Assembly (NCBI RefSeq): GCF_023516615.1
Contig: NZ_JAMGBF010000034.1
Location: forward strand, 62,001 to 126,000
Length of the DNA stretch: 64,000 nt
Direction: 5' to 3'
Source: Streptomyces panaciradicis
GTDB lineage: Bacteria; Actinomycetota; Actinomycetes; Streptomycetales; Streptomycetaceae
Shown here: piece after piece, positions 16,761 through 25,039 of the stretch
How positions within the stretch are numbered: position 1 is the first letter of the stretch
Layout of the letters: each line of letters opens with the position of its first letter
Translations under genes and position numbers: made by a program
Notes under the pieces: model-generated
Told to the model about the DNA's origin: nothing
Databases searched by the model: none
The model's input: only the letters and a program-made list of their open reading frames with translations

Positions 16761-17837
16761 ATGCGCGCAGCCGTACTGCAGGAGATCGGCCAGGACAAGC
16801 TGGAGGTCCTCGACGACGTCGAGGCCGTGGGATTCGGGCCCGGCAAGGTGCGCATCCGGGTCCGGGCGACCGGGCTGTGCCACTCGGACCTGTCCGCGAT
16901 GAGCGGGGTGCTGCCGCAGCCCGCGCCGTTCGTGCCCGGACACGAGGGGGCCGGGGAGATCCTCGAAGTCGGCGACGGGGTGAGCCACTTGAAGGCGGGC
17001 GACCGGGTGGTCGTGTGCTGGCTGCCGGCCTGCGGCGCCTGCCCCGCCTGCAAGCGCGGCCAGACCGAGCTGTGCCTGGCCGGTTTCATGAACGCCGGAA
17101 CCCCCAACTTCCGCCGTGCCGGGGGCGATGTGTTCGGCTTCGCCGGTACCGGGACCTTCACCGAGGAGGTCGTGGTCGACGCCGGCTGCGCGGTGCCGAT
17201 CCCGGACGACGTGCCCTTCGACATCGCGGCGCTGATCGGCTGCGGGGTGACCACCGGGCTCGGGGCCGCCCTCAACACCGCCGACGTGGAGGCCGGTTCG
17301 TCGGTCGCCGTCATCGGCTGCGGCGGCGTCGGCATCTCGGCGATCCAGGGCGCGCGGCTGAAGGGCGCGGCGGAGATCGTCGCCGTCGACCCGGTGGCCT
17401 CGCGCCGCGAGTCCGCCCTCCGGTTCGGCGCCACCAAGGCCGTCTCCCCGGACGAACTGGCCGACGCCAAGCAGCAGGTGACCGCCGGGGAGGGCTTCGA
17501 CTACGTCTTCGAGGTCGTCGGCAGGTCCGCCACCGCCCGGACGGCGTACGACAACACCCGGCGCGGCGGCACCCTCGTCGTGGTCGGCGCGGGCGCCATG
17601 GACGACTTCCTCCAGCTCAACATGTTCGAGCTGTTCTTCGACGAGAAGCGCATCCTGCCGTCGATGTACGGCGGCGGCGACGTCCTGCGCTCCTACGAGC
17701 GCACCATCGCCCTGTGGCGGGCGGGCCGCATCGACCTGGAGGGCCTGATCACGCACCGGGTGCAGCTGTCCGAGATCAACGAGGCGCTGGACCAGATGCG
17801 CACCGGCACCGCCCTGCGCACCTGCATCGAGATCTGA
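16761..17837 (+). CDS. Zinc-dependent alcohol dehydrogenase (medium-chain)
   Basis: The product is 358 aa. The catalytic zinc ligands are Cys in TGLCHSDLS and His-Glu in PGHEGAGEI, the latter in the GHE motif of the family. The structural zinc site has four Cys within CGACPACKRGQTELC. The NAD-binding Rossmann fold starts VAVIGCGGVGISAIQGA, and Asp in IVAVDPVASRR suggests NAD+ rather than NADP+. ATG 16761 follows GAGGGGA. Its place between the hydratase and SDR genes suggests it oxidises an alcohol or aldehyde intermediate of the same pathway, though the exact substrate is unknown. Confidence 0.88.
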   Translation: MRAAVLQEIGQDKLEVLDDVEAVGFGPGKVRIRVRATGLCHSDLSAMSGVLPQPAPFVPGHEGAGEILEVGDGVSHLKAGDRVVVCWLPACGACPACKRGQTELCLAGFMNAGTPNFRRAGGDVFGFAGTGTFTEEVVVDAGCAVPIPDDVPFDIAALIGCGVTTGLGAALNTADVEAGSSVAVIGCGGVGISAIQGARLKGAAEIVAVDPVASRRESALRFGATKAVSPDELADAKQQVTAGEGFDYVFEVVGRSATARTAYDNTRRGGTLVVVGAGAMDDFLQLNMFELFFDEKRILPSMYGGGDVLRSYERTIALWRAGRIDLEGLITHRVQLSEINEALDQMRTGTALRTCIEI

Positions 17838-17849
17838 GGGGCGCCGCGG

Positions 17850-18800
17850 ATGTCACTGCCGATGTCACAGCCACTGGAAGGACTGTCGGCCGTCGTCACC
17901 GGCGCGGGCCGGGGCCTGGGCCGCGCCGAGGCGCTCGAACTGGCCCGGCTCGGCGCGGCCGTCGTCGTCAACGACTTCGGCCAGCCCGGCCGGGACGGCT
18001 CGGGGGAGTCCTCCGCGGGCCCCGCCGAGGAGGTCGCGGCCGAGATCCGCGCGTCCGGCGGACGGGCCGCCGCCCACACCGGCGACGTGGCCGACTTCCA
18101 ACAAGCCCGCGAACTGGTCGAGTTGGCGATCGAGGAGTTCGGCAAGCTGGACATCCTGGTCAACAACGCGGGCATCCTGCGCGACCGCATGGTCTTCTCC
18201 ATGACCGAGGGCGAGTGGGACTCGGTGATCCGGGTCCATCTCAAGGGCCACTTCAACACGACCCACTTCGCCGCCGCCCACTGGCGCGAGCGCTCCAAGG
18301 CGGCGGGCGGCCCGGTCTACGGCCGGATCGTGAACACCTCCTCGGAGGCGTTCCTCGCGGGCTCCGCGGGCCAGCCCAACTACGCGGCGGCGAAGGGCGG
18401 GATCGTCGGCCTGACCACCTCCACGGCCCTCGCCCTCGCCAAGTACGGGGTCACGGCCAACGCCATCTGCCCGCGCGCCCGCACCCGGATGACCGAGGAC
18501 GTCTTCGCCGGCTTCGAGCAGCCCGCCGACGGCCTCGACCCGCTCGCCCCCGAACATGTCGCCCCCCTCGTGGGCTACCTCGCCTCACCCGCCGCCGCCC
18601 GCGCCAACGGCCAGCTGTTCGTCGTGCACGGCGGCATGGTCGCGGTCGTGGACCGGCCGCGTGTGCGGGCCAAGTTCGACAGCAAGCAGGACACCTTCAC
18701 CTACGACGAGCTGGACGCCGTCCTCACCGCGCACTACGCCGAGCGGCCCGAGGGGGAGACGTTCGCGGCGGCGGAGGTGCTCGGCCTCAAGCGGACGTAG
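17850..18800 (+). CDS. SDR-family (3R)-hydroxyacyl-CoA dehydrogenase-like oxidoreductase
   Basis: The product is 316 aa, most like the dehydrogenase part of the multifunctional enzyme MFE-2 (HSD17B4). The NAD-binding glycine motif is VTGAGRGLGRAEALELA. ND in VVVNDFG is typical of the MFE-2 branch, and NNAGIL is present. The catalytic set is Ser in VNTSSEAFL with Tyr and Lys in PNYAAAKGGI. A C-terminal extension, KFDSKQDTFTYDELDAVL, is also typical. The ATG 17850 is 12 bases after the dehydrogenase stop. It should oxidise the product of the MaoC hydratase encoded two genes upstream. A perfect 38-bp palindrome ends the operon. Confidence 0.87.
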   Translation: MSLPMSQPLEGLSAVVTGAGRGLGRAEALELARLGAAVVVNDFGQPGRDGSGESSAGPAEEVAAEIRASGGRAAAHTGDVADFQQARELVELAIEEFGKLDILVNNAGILRDRMVFSMTEGEWDSVIRVHLKGHFNTTHFAAAHWRERSKAAGGPVYGRIVNTSSEAFLAGSAGQPNYAAAKGGIVGLTTSTALALAKYGVTANAICPRARTRMTEDVFAGFEQPADGLDPLAPEHVAPLVGYLASPAAARANGQLFVVHGGMVAVVDRPRVRAKFDSKQDTFTYDELDAVLTAHYAERPEGETFAAAEVLGLKRT

Positions 18801-18839
18801 AGCCGACGCAGGGCGGACGTCGGGCGAGGGTGGACACGC

Positions 18840-18877
18840 GGAAGGGCCCGCACACCGGCCGGTGTGCGGGCCCTTCC
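18840..18877. terminator. Bidirectional terminator hairpin
   Basis: This is a perfect 38-base palindrome with 19-base arms (GGAAGGGCCCGCACACCGG and its complement). It lies between the SDR stop at 18800 and the stop of a small convergent gene at 18888. It lacks a T run, as is common for Streptomyces terminators. Confidence 0.85.
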
Positions 18878-18887
18878 CTGCGTACCC

Positions 18888-19043
18888 TCAGGCAGCTGCC
18901 TCGGTGTCCTCGGCCGGCTTGCGGTGCCGGCCACGAGGGGCCGAGTCACCGTCCTGGACCGAGTTCGGACCCCGGTGACGACCGTGACCGGCGTCCCCCT
19001 GGGTCTCGGCGGACAGCGGCTGCATGGTGCTGGTGTCGCTCAT
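18888..19043 (-). CDS. Small hydrophilic protein, 51 aa
   Basis: The frame MSDTSTMQPLSAETQGD continues to PAEDTEAAA and stops at 18888. It has Streptomyces-like third-position G/C, no Cys and many Gly, His, Arg and Asp (GHGRHRGPNS, RGRHRKP), so it is probably unstructured. The Shine-Dalgarno sequence is weak. It reads toward the terminator palindrome that it shares with the SDR operon. From memory, short proteins like this are conserved in Streptomyces at this chromosomal place. I know no function. Confidence 0.6.
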   Translation of the reverse strand: MSDTSTMQPLSAETQGDAGHGRHRGPNSVQDGDSAPRGRHRKPAEDTEAAA

Positions 19044-19139
19044 CGGAAGGATTCACCCCGTCAACATGATCTTTCGAACAGCCCGGCGAGTTTAACCAGC
19101 ACCCCAGCACCCGAATCCAGGCGGCCACGCCCATCGGCA

Positions 19140-20474
19140 CTAGTTCGTTACAAGACGTCCCAAGGGGGCCTCCCGCAACGGCACCGGACGGGCCACGACC
19201 GGTTCCGGAGGCTCCGGTTCGGACGGTTCTCCCGTCGCCGGGAGGCCGGGCAGCGACGGTCCGTCCGCAGCTGCGAGGCCCACCTGTGACCGTTCGTCCG
19301 CCGCCGCGAGGCCCGCCTGCGACTGTTCGTCCGCCGCCGAGGAGGCTGCCCCCCGCAGCGCCCGCACGGCCGCACCGCCCTCCGTCGGACCCGCCGGGCC
19401 CGTCCCTCCTGCGTCCCCCGGGTCCGCCGCGTCCCCCGCGCCCCCCGAGGGCGCCGAGGGCGCCGCCACCCGTGCCAGTCCGCACGGCATCTCGGCCGTC
19501 GCGTACGGCAGTTGCAGCACCCCGTCCCTCGTCCACAGCCCCGCCCCGGTCAACCAACCGGCCGGCGCCGGGAGATGGTGCACCTGCCGCCCGTCCGGCC
19601 GCCACAGTCCCAGCCAGCCGCCCATCGGCCCCTGCACGCGGAGCGCCACCGCACAGCTCTCCGGCATCAGCACCAGACCCGGCTGGATCGCGAACGGCGT
19701 CACCGAGCAGTCCGGCACCCGCAGGCACTCCGGGAACCGCACCGGAAGCGTGCTGCCCAGCACCCCCCAGCCCAGCCGGTCCTCGCCCGGCGACGGCGCG
19801 TCCGAGCGGATCAGGAGCAGCCCGCTGTCCGGGTCCGCCAGCAGCAGCCGGTCGTCGCTGCCCTCGGTGATCTGCAGGAACGGCGACACCTCGCCGCCCC
19901 GCCCCAGGTCCACCACGACCGTCTTCGTCCGCCCGCCGACCTCCCGGTCCAGCGCCAGCATCCGGCCCGCGTGGTCCAGCCACACCCCGCCCGAGCAACG
20001 CCCGGGGATCTCCGCCAGCCGCTCCGGCCCGAAGGCCCCGCCCGCCACCAGCCACAGCGTGCTGGACCGCCGGCCCACCGCGAGCGCGTACGCCCTCTCG
20101 CCGCCCGGCGCCGGGGGCAGCAGCCGCAGCGGGGCGTCCTCGTCCGGGCACTCGACCGCGCCGAGCAGCACCTCGCCGGTGCCGGGGCCGGTCGGGTACA
20201 GCAGGGAGAAGACGTGCCGCCCGTCCGTGGGCCGGCGGATCAGCACCCGCCCGTCGCCCATGGGCTGCACCTCCGTGCCGGGCTCCTCCGGCTGGTTGCC
20301 GGGCAGCGGCACCGCGTACGGCTCGGGGCCGTCCAGCGTCCAGCGCTCCGGGAACCAGCAGTCGCCGTCCAGGGTGAGGCGGGCGGCGTAGGCGCCGTCC
20401 GCGGTGATGGTGCAGCCCACCTCCGGAGCACCGTCACCGGGGGCAGCCTCGGGCTCGATCGCACAGGCCGTCAT
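19140..20474 (-). CDS. Conserved Streptomyces protein, beta-propeller-like, unknown function
   Basis: The product is 444 aa. ATG 20474 (MTACAIEPEAAPGDG) is preceded by GGAGGTGA, which decides the start over an ATG at 20495. From about residue 25 to 320 it shows repeated strands ending in W/F-D/G turns (STLWLVAGG, GGVWLDHAGRMLALD, LLLADPDSGLLLIRSD, LGLWRPDGRQVHHL), suggesting a propeller of WD/kelch-like blades. The last 110 residues are low-complexity, with three imperfect copies of a unit like AADEQSQAGL, and are probably flexible. No signal peptide is seen. I recognise no named family. It is divergent from the Nif3-like gene. Confidence 0.7.
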   Translation of the reverse strand: MTACAIEPEAAPGDGAPEVGCTITADGAYAARLTLDGDCWFPERWTLDGPEPYAVPLPGNQPEEPGTEVQPMGDGRVLIRRPTDGRHVFSLLYPTGPGTGEVLLGAVECPDEDAPLRLLPPAPGGERAYALAVGRRSSTLWLVAGGAFGPERLAEIPGRCSGGVWLDHAGRMLALDREVGGRTKTVVVDLGRGGEVSPFLQITEGSDDRLLLADPDSGLLLIRSDAPSPGEDRLGWGVLGSTLPVRFPECLRVPDCSVTPFAIQPGLVLMPESCAVALRVQGPMGGWLGLWRPDGRQVHHLPAPAGWLTGAGLWTRDGVLQLPYATAEMPCGLARVAAPSAPSGGAGDAADPGDAGGTGPAGPTEGGAAVRALRGAASSAADEQSQAGLAAADERSQVGLAAADGPSLPGLPATGEPSEPEPPEPVVARPVPLREAPLGRLVTN

Positions 20475-20696
20475 GGTCTGGTCACCTCCGGTCATGACGC
20501 TAGTTTTCGCACGCACACACGGGGAACCACGAGGCTCCTGCTTCACACATAAGGGTGGTAGAGGAACGATTCGCCTGAGGGAAGGCCGGCCCGTGTGCTG
20601 AAGGTGGCCGACGAGGGACGGGCCCGCCGGGACCGGTGCGCGCCCGGCCGCGGACATCGGTTCAGCGGCACGGATCAGGCAGGTAGCCTTCTGTCC

Positions 20697-21536
20697 GTGC
20701 CCCGTCTGTCTGAAGTCATCGCCGCGCTGGAGAACCTGTGGCCCGCCGAGCGGGCCGAGTCCTGGGACGCGGTCGGCACCGTCGTGGGCGACCCCGAGCA
20801 GGAGGTCACCCGGGTCCTGTTCGCCGTCGACCCGGTCCAGGAGATCGTCGACGAGGCGGTCGAGCTCGGCGCCGGCCTGATCGTCACCCACCACCCGCTC
20901 TACCTCCGCGGTACGACGACGGTGGCCGCGAGCCATTTCAAGGGCCGCGTCGTGCACACCCTCATCAAGAACGACATCGCGCTGCACGTCGCCCACACCA
21001 ACGCCGACACCGCCGACCCGGGCGTCTCCGACGCGCTCGCCGGCGCCCTCGACCTGCGCGTCGTACGACCGCTCGTGCCGGACCCGAGCGACCCGCACGG
21101 CCGCCGCGGCCTCGGCCGCGTCTGCGAACTCGACCACCCGCTGCCGCTGCGCGAACTCGCCGCCCGGGCCGCCGCACGCCTGCCCGCCACCGCGCAGGGC
21201 ATTCGCGTGGCCGGCGACCCCGACGCCACGATCCGCACCGTCGCCGTCAGCGGCGGCTCCGGCGACAGCCTCTTCGACCAGGTCCGCGCGGCCGGCGTCG
21301 ACGCCTTCCTCACCGCCGACCTGCGCCACCACCCGGCCTCCGAGGCCGTCCTCCAAAGCCCCCTCGCGCTGCTCGACGCGGCGCACTGGGCCACCGAGTG
21401 GCCCTGGTGCGAGCTGGCCGCCACCCAGCTCGACGAAATCTCCGACCGCCACGGATGGGACCTGCGCGTCCACGTCTCCAAGACGGTCACCGACCCCTGG
21501 ACCAGCCACTCCCCTTCACCTGGAGCCCCCAACTGA
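20697..21536 (+). CDS. Nif3-like dinuclear metal centre hexameric protein
   Basis: The product is 279 aa of the NIF3/YbgI (GTP cyclohydrolase I type 2) family. Metal-ligand motifs are LIVTHHPLYLRG (about residue 64), VAHTNADTADPG (about 100) and the C-terminal DLRHHPASEAV with DAAHWATE. Members form toroidal hexamers with two metals per subunit, and their true substrate is not settled. I chose GTG 20697 (VPRLSEVIAALENLW), the conserved N-terminus of the family, rather than an upstream frame start at 20595. The stop overlaps the CTG start of the next gene. Confidence 0.88.
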   Translation: MPRLSEVIAALENLWPAERAESWDAVGTVVGDPEQEVTRVLFAVDPVQEIVDEAVELGAGLIVTHHPLYLRGTTTVAASHFKGRVVHTLIKNDIALHVAHTNADTADPGVSDALAGALDLRVVRPLVPDPSDPHGRRGLGRVCELDHPLPLRELAARAAARLPATAQGIRVAGDPDATIRTVAVSGGSGDSLFDQVRAAGVDAFLTADLRHHPASEAVLQSPLALLDAAHWATEWPWCELAATQLDEISDRHGWDLRVHVSKTVTDPWTSHSPSPGAPN

Positions 21537-22276
21537 ACGCCGCGCCCGCCGACCAGATCCGCCTCCTCGACGTCCAGGACCTCGACGTACGCCTGCAGCA
21601 GCTCGCGCACAAGCGGAGGTCGCTGCCCGAGCACGCCGAGATCGAGTCGCTCACCAAGGACCACACGCAGCTGCGCGACCTCCTGGTCGCCGCGCAGACC
21701 GAGGAGAGCGACACCGCCCGCGAGCAGACCAAGGCCGAGCAGGACGTGGACCAGGTGCGCCAGCGCGCCGCCCGCGACCAGCAGCGCCTGGACTCCGGCG
21801 CGGTCACCTCCCCCAAGGACCTGGAGAACCTCCAGCGCGAGATCGCCTCCCTCGCCAAGCGCCAGGGCGACCTCGAGGACGTCGTCCTGGAGGTCATGGA
21901 GCGCATCGAGTCCGTGCAGGAGCGGGTGCGCGAGCTGACCGACCGCGTCTCCTCCGTGCAGTCGAAGATCGACGACGCCACCGCGCGCCGGGACGCCGCC
22001 CTGGAGGAGATCGACGGCCAGGTCGCCACGGTCACCAAGGAGCGCGAGGTCATCGCCGGCACCATCCCCGCGGACCTGCTCAAGCTCTACGACAAGCTGC
22101 GCGAGCAGCAGGGCGGCATCGGCGCGGCCAAGCTGTACCAGCGCACCTGCCAGGGCTGCCGCCAGGAGCTGTCCATCACCGACTTCAACGACGTCCGCGC
22201 CGCGGCCCCCGACACGGTGGTGCGCTGCGAGAACTGCCGCCGCATCCTGGTGCGCACGGCCGAGTCCGGCCTCTAG
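21533..22276 (+). CDS. C4-type zinc-ribbon coiled-coil protein (CdsZ/DUF164 family)
   Basis: The product is 247 aa. A long coiled coil occupies about residues 5-180 (RLLDVQDLDVRLQQLAHKRR onward, heptad-rich with many Glu, Gln and Arg). A zinc ribbon follows, with ligands in YQRTCQGCRQEL and VVRCENCRRIL. The frame has no ATG or GTG near the homologous N-terminus. The best start is CTG 21533 (LNAAPADQIRLLD), with TGGAG at 21521, overlapping the upstream TGA as CTGA. CTG starts are rare and this one implies translational coupling. The function in actinobacteria is not firmly known. Confidence 0.85.
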   Translation: MNAAPADQIRLLDVQDLDVRLQQLAHKRRSLPEHAEIESLTKDHTQLRDLLVAAQTEESDTAREQTKAEQDVDQVRQRAARDQQRLDSGAVTSPKDLENLQREIASLAKRQGDLEDVVLEVMERIESVQERVRELTDRVSSVQSKIDDATARRDAALEEIDGQVATVTKEREVIAGTIPADLLKLYDKLREQQGGIGAAKLYQRTCQGCRQELSITDFNDVRAAAPDTVVRCENCRRILVRTAESGL

Positions 22277-22287
22277 GAGGCGGCTCC

Positions 22288-23478
22288 GTGCGGGAGTTCA
22301 TCGTCGAGGCCGACGGCGGGTCGCGGGGCAACCCGGGCCCCGCGGGCTACGGTTCGGTCGTGCTGGACGCGGCGACGGGGGAGACGCTGGCGGAGGCGGC
22401 CGAGTACATCGGCGTCGCCACGAACAACGTCGCCGAGTACCGGGGGCTGCTGGCGGGCCTGCGAGCGGCGCACGGCCTGGACCCCTCCGCGACCGTGCAC
22501 GTCCGCATGGACTCCAAGCTCGTCGTCGAGCAGATGTCGGGACGCTGGAAGATCAAGCACCCGGACCTCAAGCCGCTGGCGATGGAGGCGGCTCGGGTGT
22601 TCCCCGCGGAGCGGGTGACGTACGAGTGGATCCCGAGGGAGCGGAACAAGCACGCGGACCGGCTGGCCAATGAGGCGATGGATGCCGGTGGCCGGGGGGA
22701 GCAGTGGTCGGCGGCGGAGTCGACGGCCGAGCTGGACAGTGCGGCGGAGAGCCTGGGCGGCGGAGCCGCTGTCGCCGACGATGCCGGGAAGGCCGCCGCC
22801 GACGCCCGTGCCGCGACCGCCGTCGCGAGCCCCGGCTGGGCTCCCGCCGACATGGGCGCCCCGGCGACCTTCGTACTGCTGCGGCACGGTGAGACCCCGC
22901 TGACCCCGCAGAAGCGGTTCTCGGGGAGCGGCGGCACGAACCCCGCGCTGTCCGAGGTCGGGCGGGAGCAGGCCGAACGGGTCGGCGCCGCGCTGGCCCG
23001 CCGCGGGACGGTCCAGGCGATCGTCGCGTCCCCCCTCGCCCGTACCCGCGAGACCGCCGCCATCGTCGCCCGCCACCTCGGCCTGGAGGTGAGCGTCGAG
23101 GACGAGATCAGGGAGACGGACTTCGGTGCCTGGGAGGGCCTGACCTTCGGCGAGGTCCGCGAGCGCTACCCGGACGACCTGACCCGGTGGCTGGCCGACC
23201 CCACGGTCGCGCCCCCCGGCGGCGGCGAGAGCTTCGCGGCGACGGCGACCCGTATCGCCGCCGCCCGCGACAAGCTGGTCGCGGCCTACGCGGGCCGCAC
23301 CGTCCTGCTCGTCTCGCACGTCACGCCCATCAAGACGTTCATCCAACTCGCCCTGGGCGCCCCGCCGGAGGCCCTGTTCCGCATGGAACTGTCGGCCGCG
23401 TCCCTGTCGGCGGTGGCGTACTACGCGGACGGCAACGCGAGCGTACGGCTCTTCAACGACACGTCCCACCTGCGCTGA
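22288..23478 (+). CDS. Bifunctional RNase HI / acid phosphatase fusion
   Basis: The product is 396 aa. The N-terminal 135 residues are a type I RNase H that cuts RNA in RNA-DNA hybrids. The acidic residues are Asp in IVEADGGSRGNPG, Glu in NNVAEYRGL, Asp in VHVRMDSKLV and Asp in RNKHADRLAN. An Ala/Ser-rich linker of about 55 residues leads to a histidine phosphatase domain, with the phospho-His in VLLRHGETPLT and the second His in LLVSHVTPIK. Such fusions are known from Streptomyces and mycobacteria (Rv2228c type), where the phosphatase acts on alpha-ribazole phosphate. GTG 22288 follows TAGGAGG. The gene sits 11 bases after the zinc-ribbon gene and is probably co-transcribed. Confidence 0.92.
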   Translation: MREFIVEADGGSRGNPGPAGYGSVVLDAATGETLAEAAEYIGVATNNVAEYRGLLAGLRAAHGLDPSATVHVRMDSKLVVEQMSGRWKIKHPDLKPLAMEAARVFPAERVTYEWIPRERNKHADRLANEAMDAGGRGEQWSAAESTAELDSAAESLGGGAAVADDAGKAAADARAATAVASPGWAPADMGAPATFVLLRHGETPLTPQKRFSGSGGTNPALSEVGREQAERVGAALARRGTVQAIVASPLARTRETAAIVARHLGLEVSVEDEIRETDFGAWEGLTFGEVRERYPDDLTRWLADPTVAPPGGGESFAATATRIAAARDKLVAAYAGRTVLLVSHVTPIKTFIQLALGAPPEALFRMELSAASLSAVAYYADGNASVRLFNDTSHLR

Positions 23479-23490
23479 GGCCCGCGCGCG

Positions 23491-24117
23491 TCACGCTCCC
23501 CTCTGCAGCCCCGCCGCCTCGCGGGCCAGCGCCTCGATCCGCCCCCAGTCGCGGGCCGCGACGGCGTCCGCGGGGAGCATCCAACTGCCGCCGACACAGC
23601 CGACGTTGGGCAGCGCCAGATAGTCGGGGGCGTCGTCCGGCCCGATCCCCCCGGTCGGACAGAACCGGGCCTGCGGCAACGGCCCGGCCAGCGACCGCAG
23701 ATACGCCGTACCGCCCGCCGCCCGCGCCGGGAAGAACTTCATCTCCCGCACCCCGCGTTCCAGCAGCGCCACGACCTCCGACGTGGTCGACACCCCCGGC
23801 AGGAACGGCACCCCGGACGCCCGCATCGCCTCCAGCAGTACGTCCGTCCAGCCCGGGCTCACCAGGAACCGCGCCCCGGCCGCCACCGACTCCCTCACCT
23901 GCTCCGGCGTGATCACGGTCCCCGCCCCGACCACCGCGTCCGGCACCTCGGCGGCGATCGCCCGGATCGCGTCCGGCGCGACCGGCGTCCGCAACGTCAC
24001 CTCGACGGCGGGCAGCCCGCCCGCGACGAGCGCCCGCGCGAGCGGTACGGCGTCCGCCGCGTCCTCGATGACGACGACGGGGACGACGGGGGCGAGATCG
24101 AGCAACGACGAGAGCAT
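23491..24117 (-). CDS. eda: 2-dehydro-3-deoxy-phosphogluconate (KDPG/KHG) aldolase
   Basis: The product is 208 aa, a TIM-barrel class I aldolase that splits KDPG into pyruvate and glyceraldehyde 3-phosphate in the Entner-Doudoroff branch. The catalytic Glu is in AVEVTLRTP, the GAGTVITPEQ loop follows, the Schiff-base Lys is in EMKFFPARAAGG, and the phosphate-binding loop is CPTGGIGPDDAPDYLAL. The start is ATG 24117 (MLSSLLDLAP). It is convergent with the RNase H fusion, 12 bases between stops, and follows yaaA on the same strand by 74 bases. Confidence 0.9.
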   Translation of the reverse strand: MLSSLLDLAPVVPVVVIEDAADAVPLARALVAGGLPAVEVTLRTPVAPDAIRAIAAEVPDAVVGAGTVITPEQVRESVAAGARFLVSPGWTDVLLEAMRASGVPFLPGVSTTSEVVALLERGVREMKFFPARAAGGTAYLRSLAGPLPQARFCPTGGIGPDDAPDYLALPNVGCVGGSWMLPADAVAARDWGRIEALAREAAGLQRGA

Positions 24118-24191
24118 GCCGACATCGTGCCCGCGCGGTGCATCCTGCGCAAAGGGCGTTGCGCATGCTGCAATGGCCGTGTTCGGTCGGC

Positions 24192-24974
24192 TCAGTGCAC
24201 CTTGTCCACCAGCACGTCGAGCATCCACGGCTTCCCGGCGCCCTTCGGGGGCTCGACCTCCACCACGTACCCGAGGTCCCGCAGCGCCTCGACCAGCCCG
24301 GCCGGGTCCTTCGGCGCGGCCCCGGCCGTCAGCAGGCTCCGTACGATCCGCCCCTTCGTCGCCTTGTTGAAGTGGCTGACCACCTTCCGGGTCGGCGCGT
24401 GCAGCACCCGCACGCTCGCCGTCCGGCCCGCGACCTCGCCCTTCGGCTTCCACGCGGCCGCGTAGGCGGAGGACCGCAGATCGAGGACGAGCCCGTCACC
24501 GGCGGCCTCGGGCAGCGCGGCCGCCATGGGGGTGCGCCAGTGCCCGCCGAGCGCGCCGAGACCGGGCAGCTTCACGCCCATCGAGCACCGGTAGGAGGGA
24601 ATCCGGTCGGTCACCCGCACGGCGCCCCAGAGCCCGGAGAAGACGAGCAGCGACCGGGCGGCCCGCTTCTTCGCGGCGGCGTCGAGGGAGGCGAGGCCGA
24701 GGGCGTCGTACAGCACGCCCGTGTAGATCTCCCCGGCGGGCCGGGCCCCGGCGCTCGGCAGCCCGGCGTTCTTCGCGACCTCGCCCCGCAGCCCCTCGCT
24801 CAGCCCGAGCACCTCGCGCGCCTTGTCCTCGTCCCCGGCGCACAGCTCCACGAGCTCCCCGAGCACGGCCGCACGGGCCTCCGTCAGCCCCGGCAGGGAC
24901 AGCGACTCCAGCTTCAGCGGGGCGCCACGGCCGGAGGACGCCTTGCCTTCGGAGGGCGGCAGCAGGACAAGCAC
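24192..24974 (-). CDS. yaaA: Peroxide stress protein YaaA family
   Basis: The product is 260 aa of the YaaA/DUF328 family, which in E. coli lowers free intracellular iron during hydrogen peroxide stress. Family marks are MLVLLPPSEGKA at the N-terminus, GEIYTGVLYDALG, the SGLWGAVRVTDRIPSYRCSMG core and HFNKATKGRIVR near residue 220. Length and domain are normal. The ATG at 24974 lies just before GAAGATCTCC on the other strand. The gene is divergent from the RNB gene with a gap of 65 bases. Confidence 0.9.
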   Translation of the reverse strand: MLVLLPPSEGKASSGRGAPLKLESLSLPGLTEARAAVLGELVELCAGDEDKAREVLGLSEGLRGEVAKNAGLPSAGARPAGEIYTGVLYDALGLASLDAAAKKRAARSLLVFSGLWGAVRVTDRIPSYRCSMGVKLPGLGALGGHWRTPMAAALPEAAGDGLVLDLRSSAYAAAWKPKGEVAGRTASVRVLHAPTRKVVSHFNKATKGRIVRSLLTAGAAPKDPAGLVEALRDLGYVVEVEPPKGAGKPWMLDVLVDKVH

Positions 24975-25039
24975 GGAAGATCTCCTTACGGTTGAGCTCC
25001 CGCACAGCGTACGGCGCCGGATTTCCTTACCCTCCCTGT

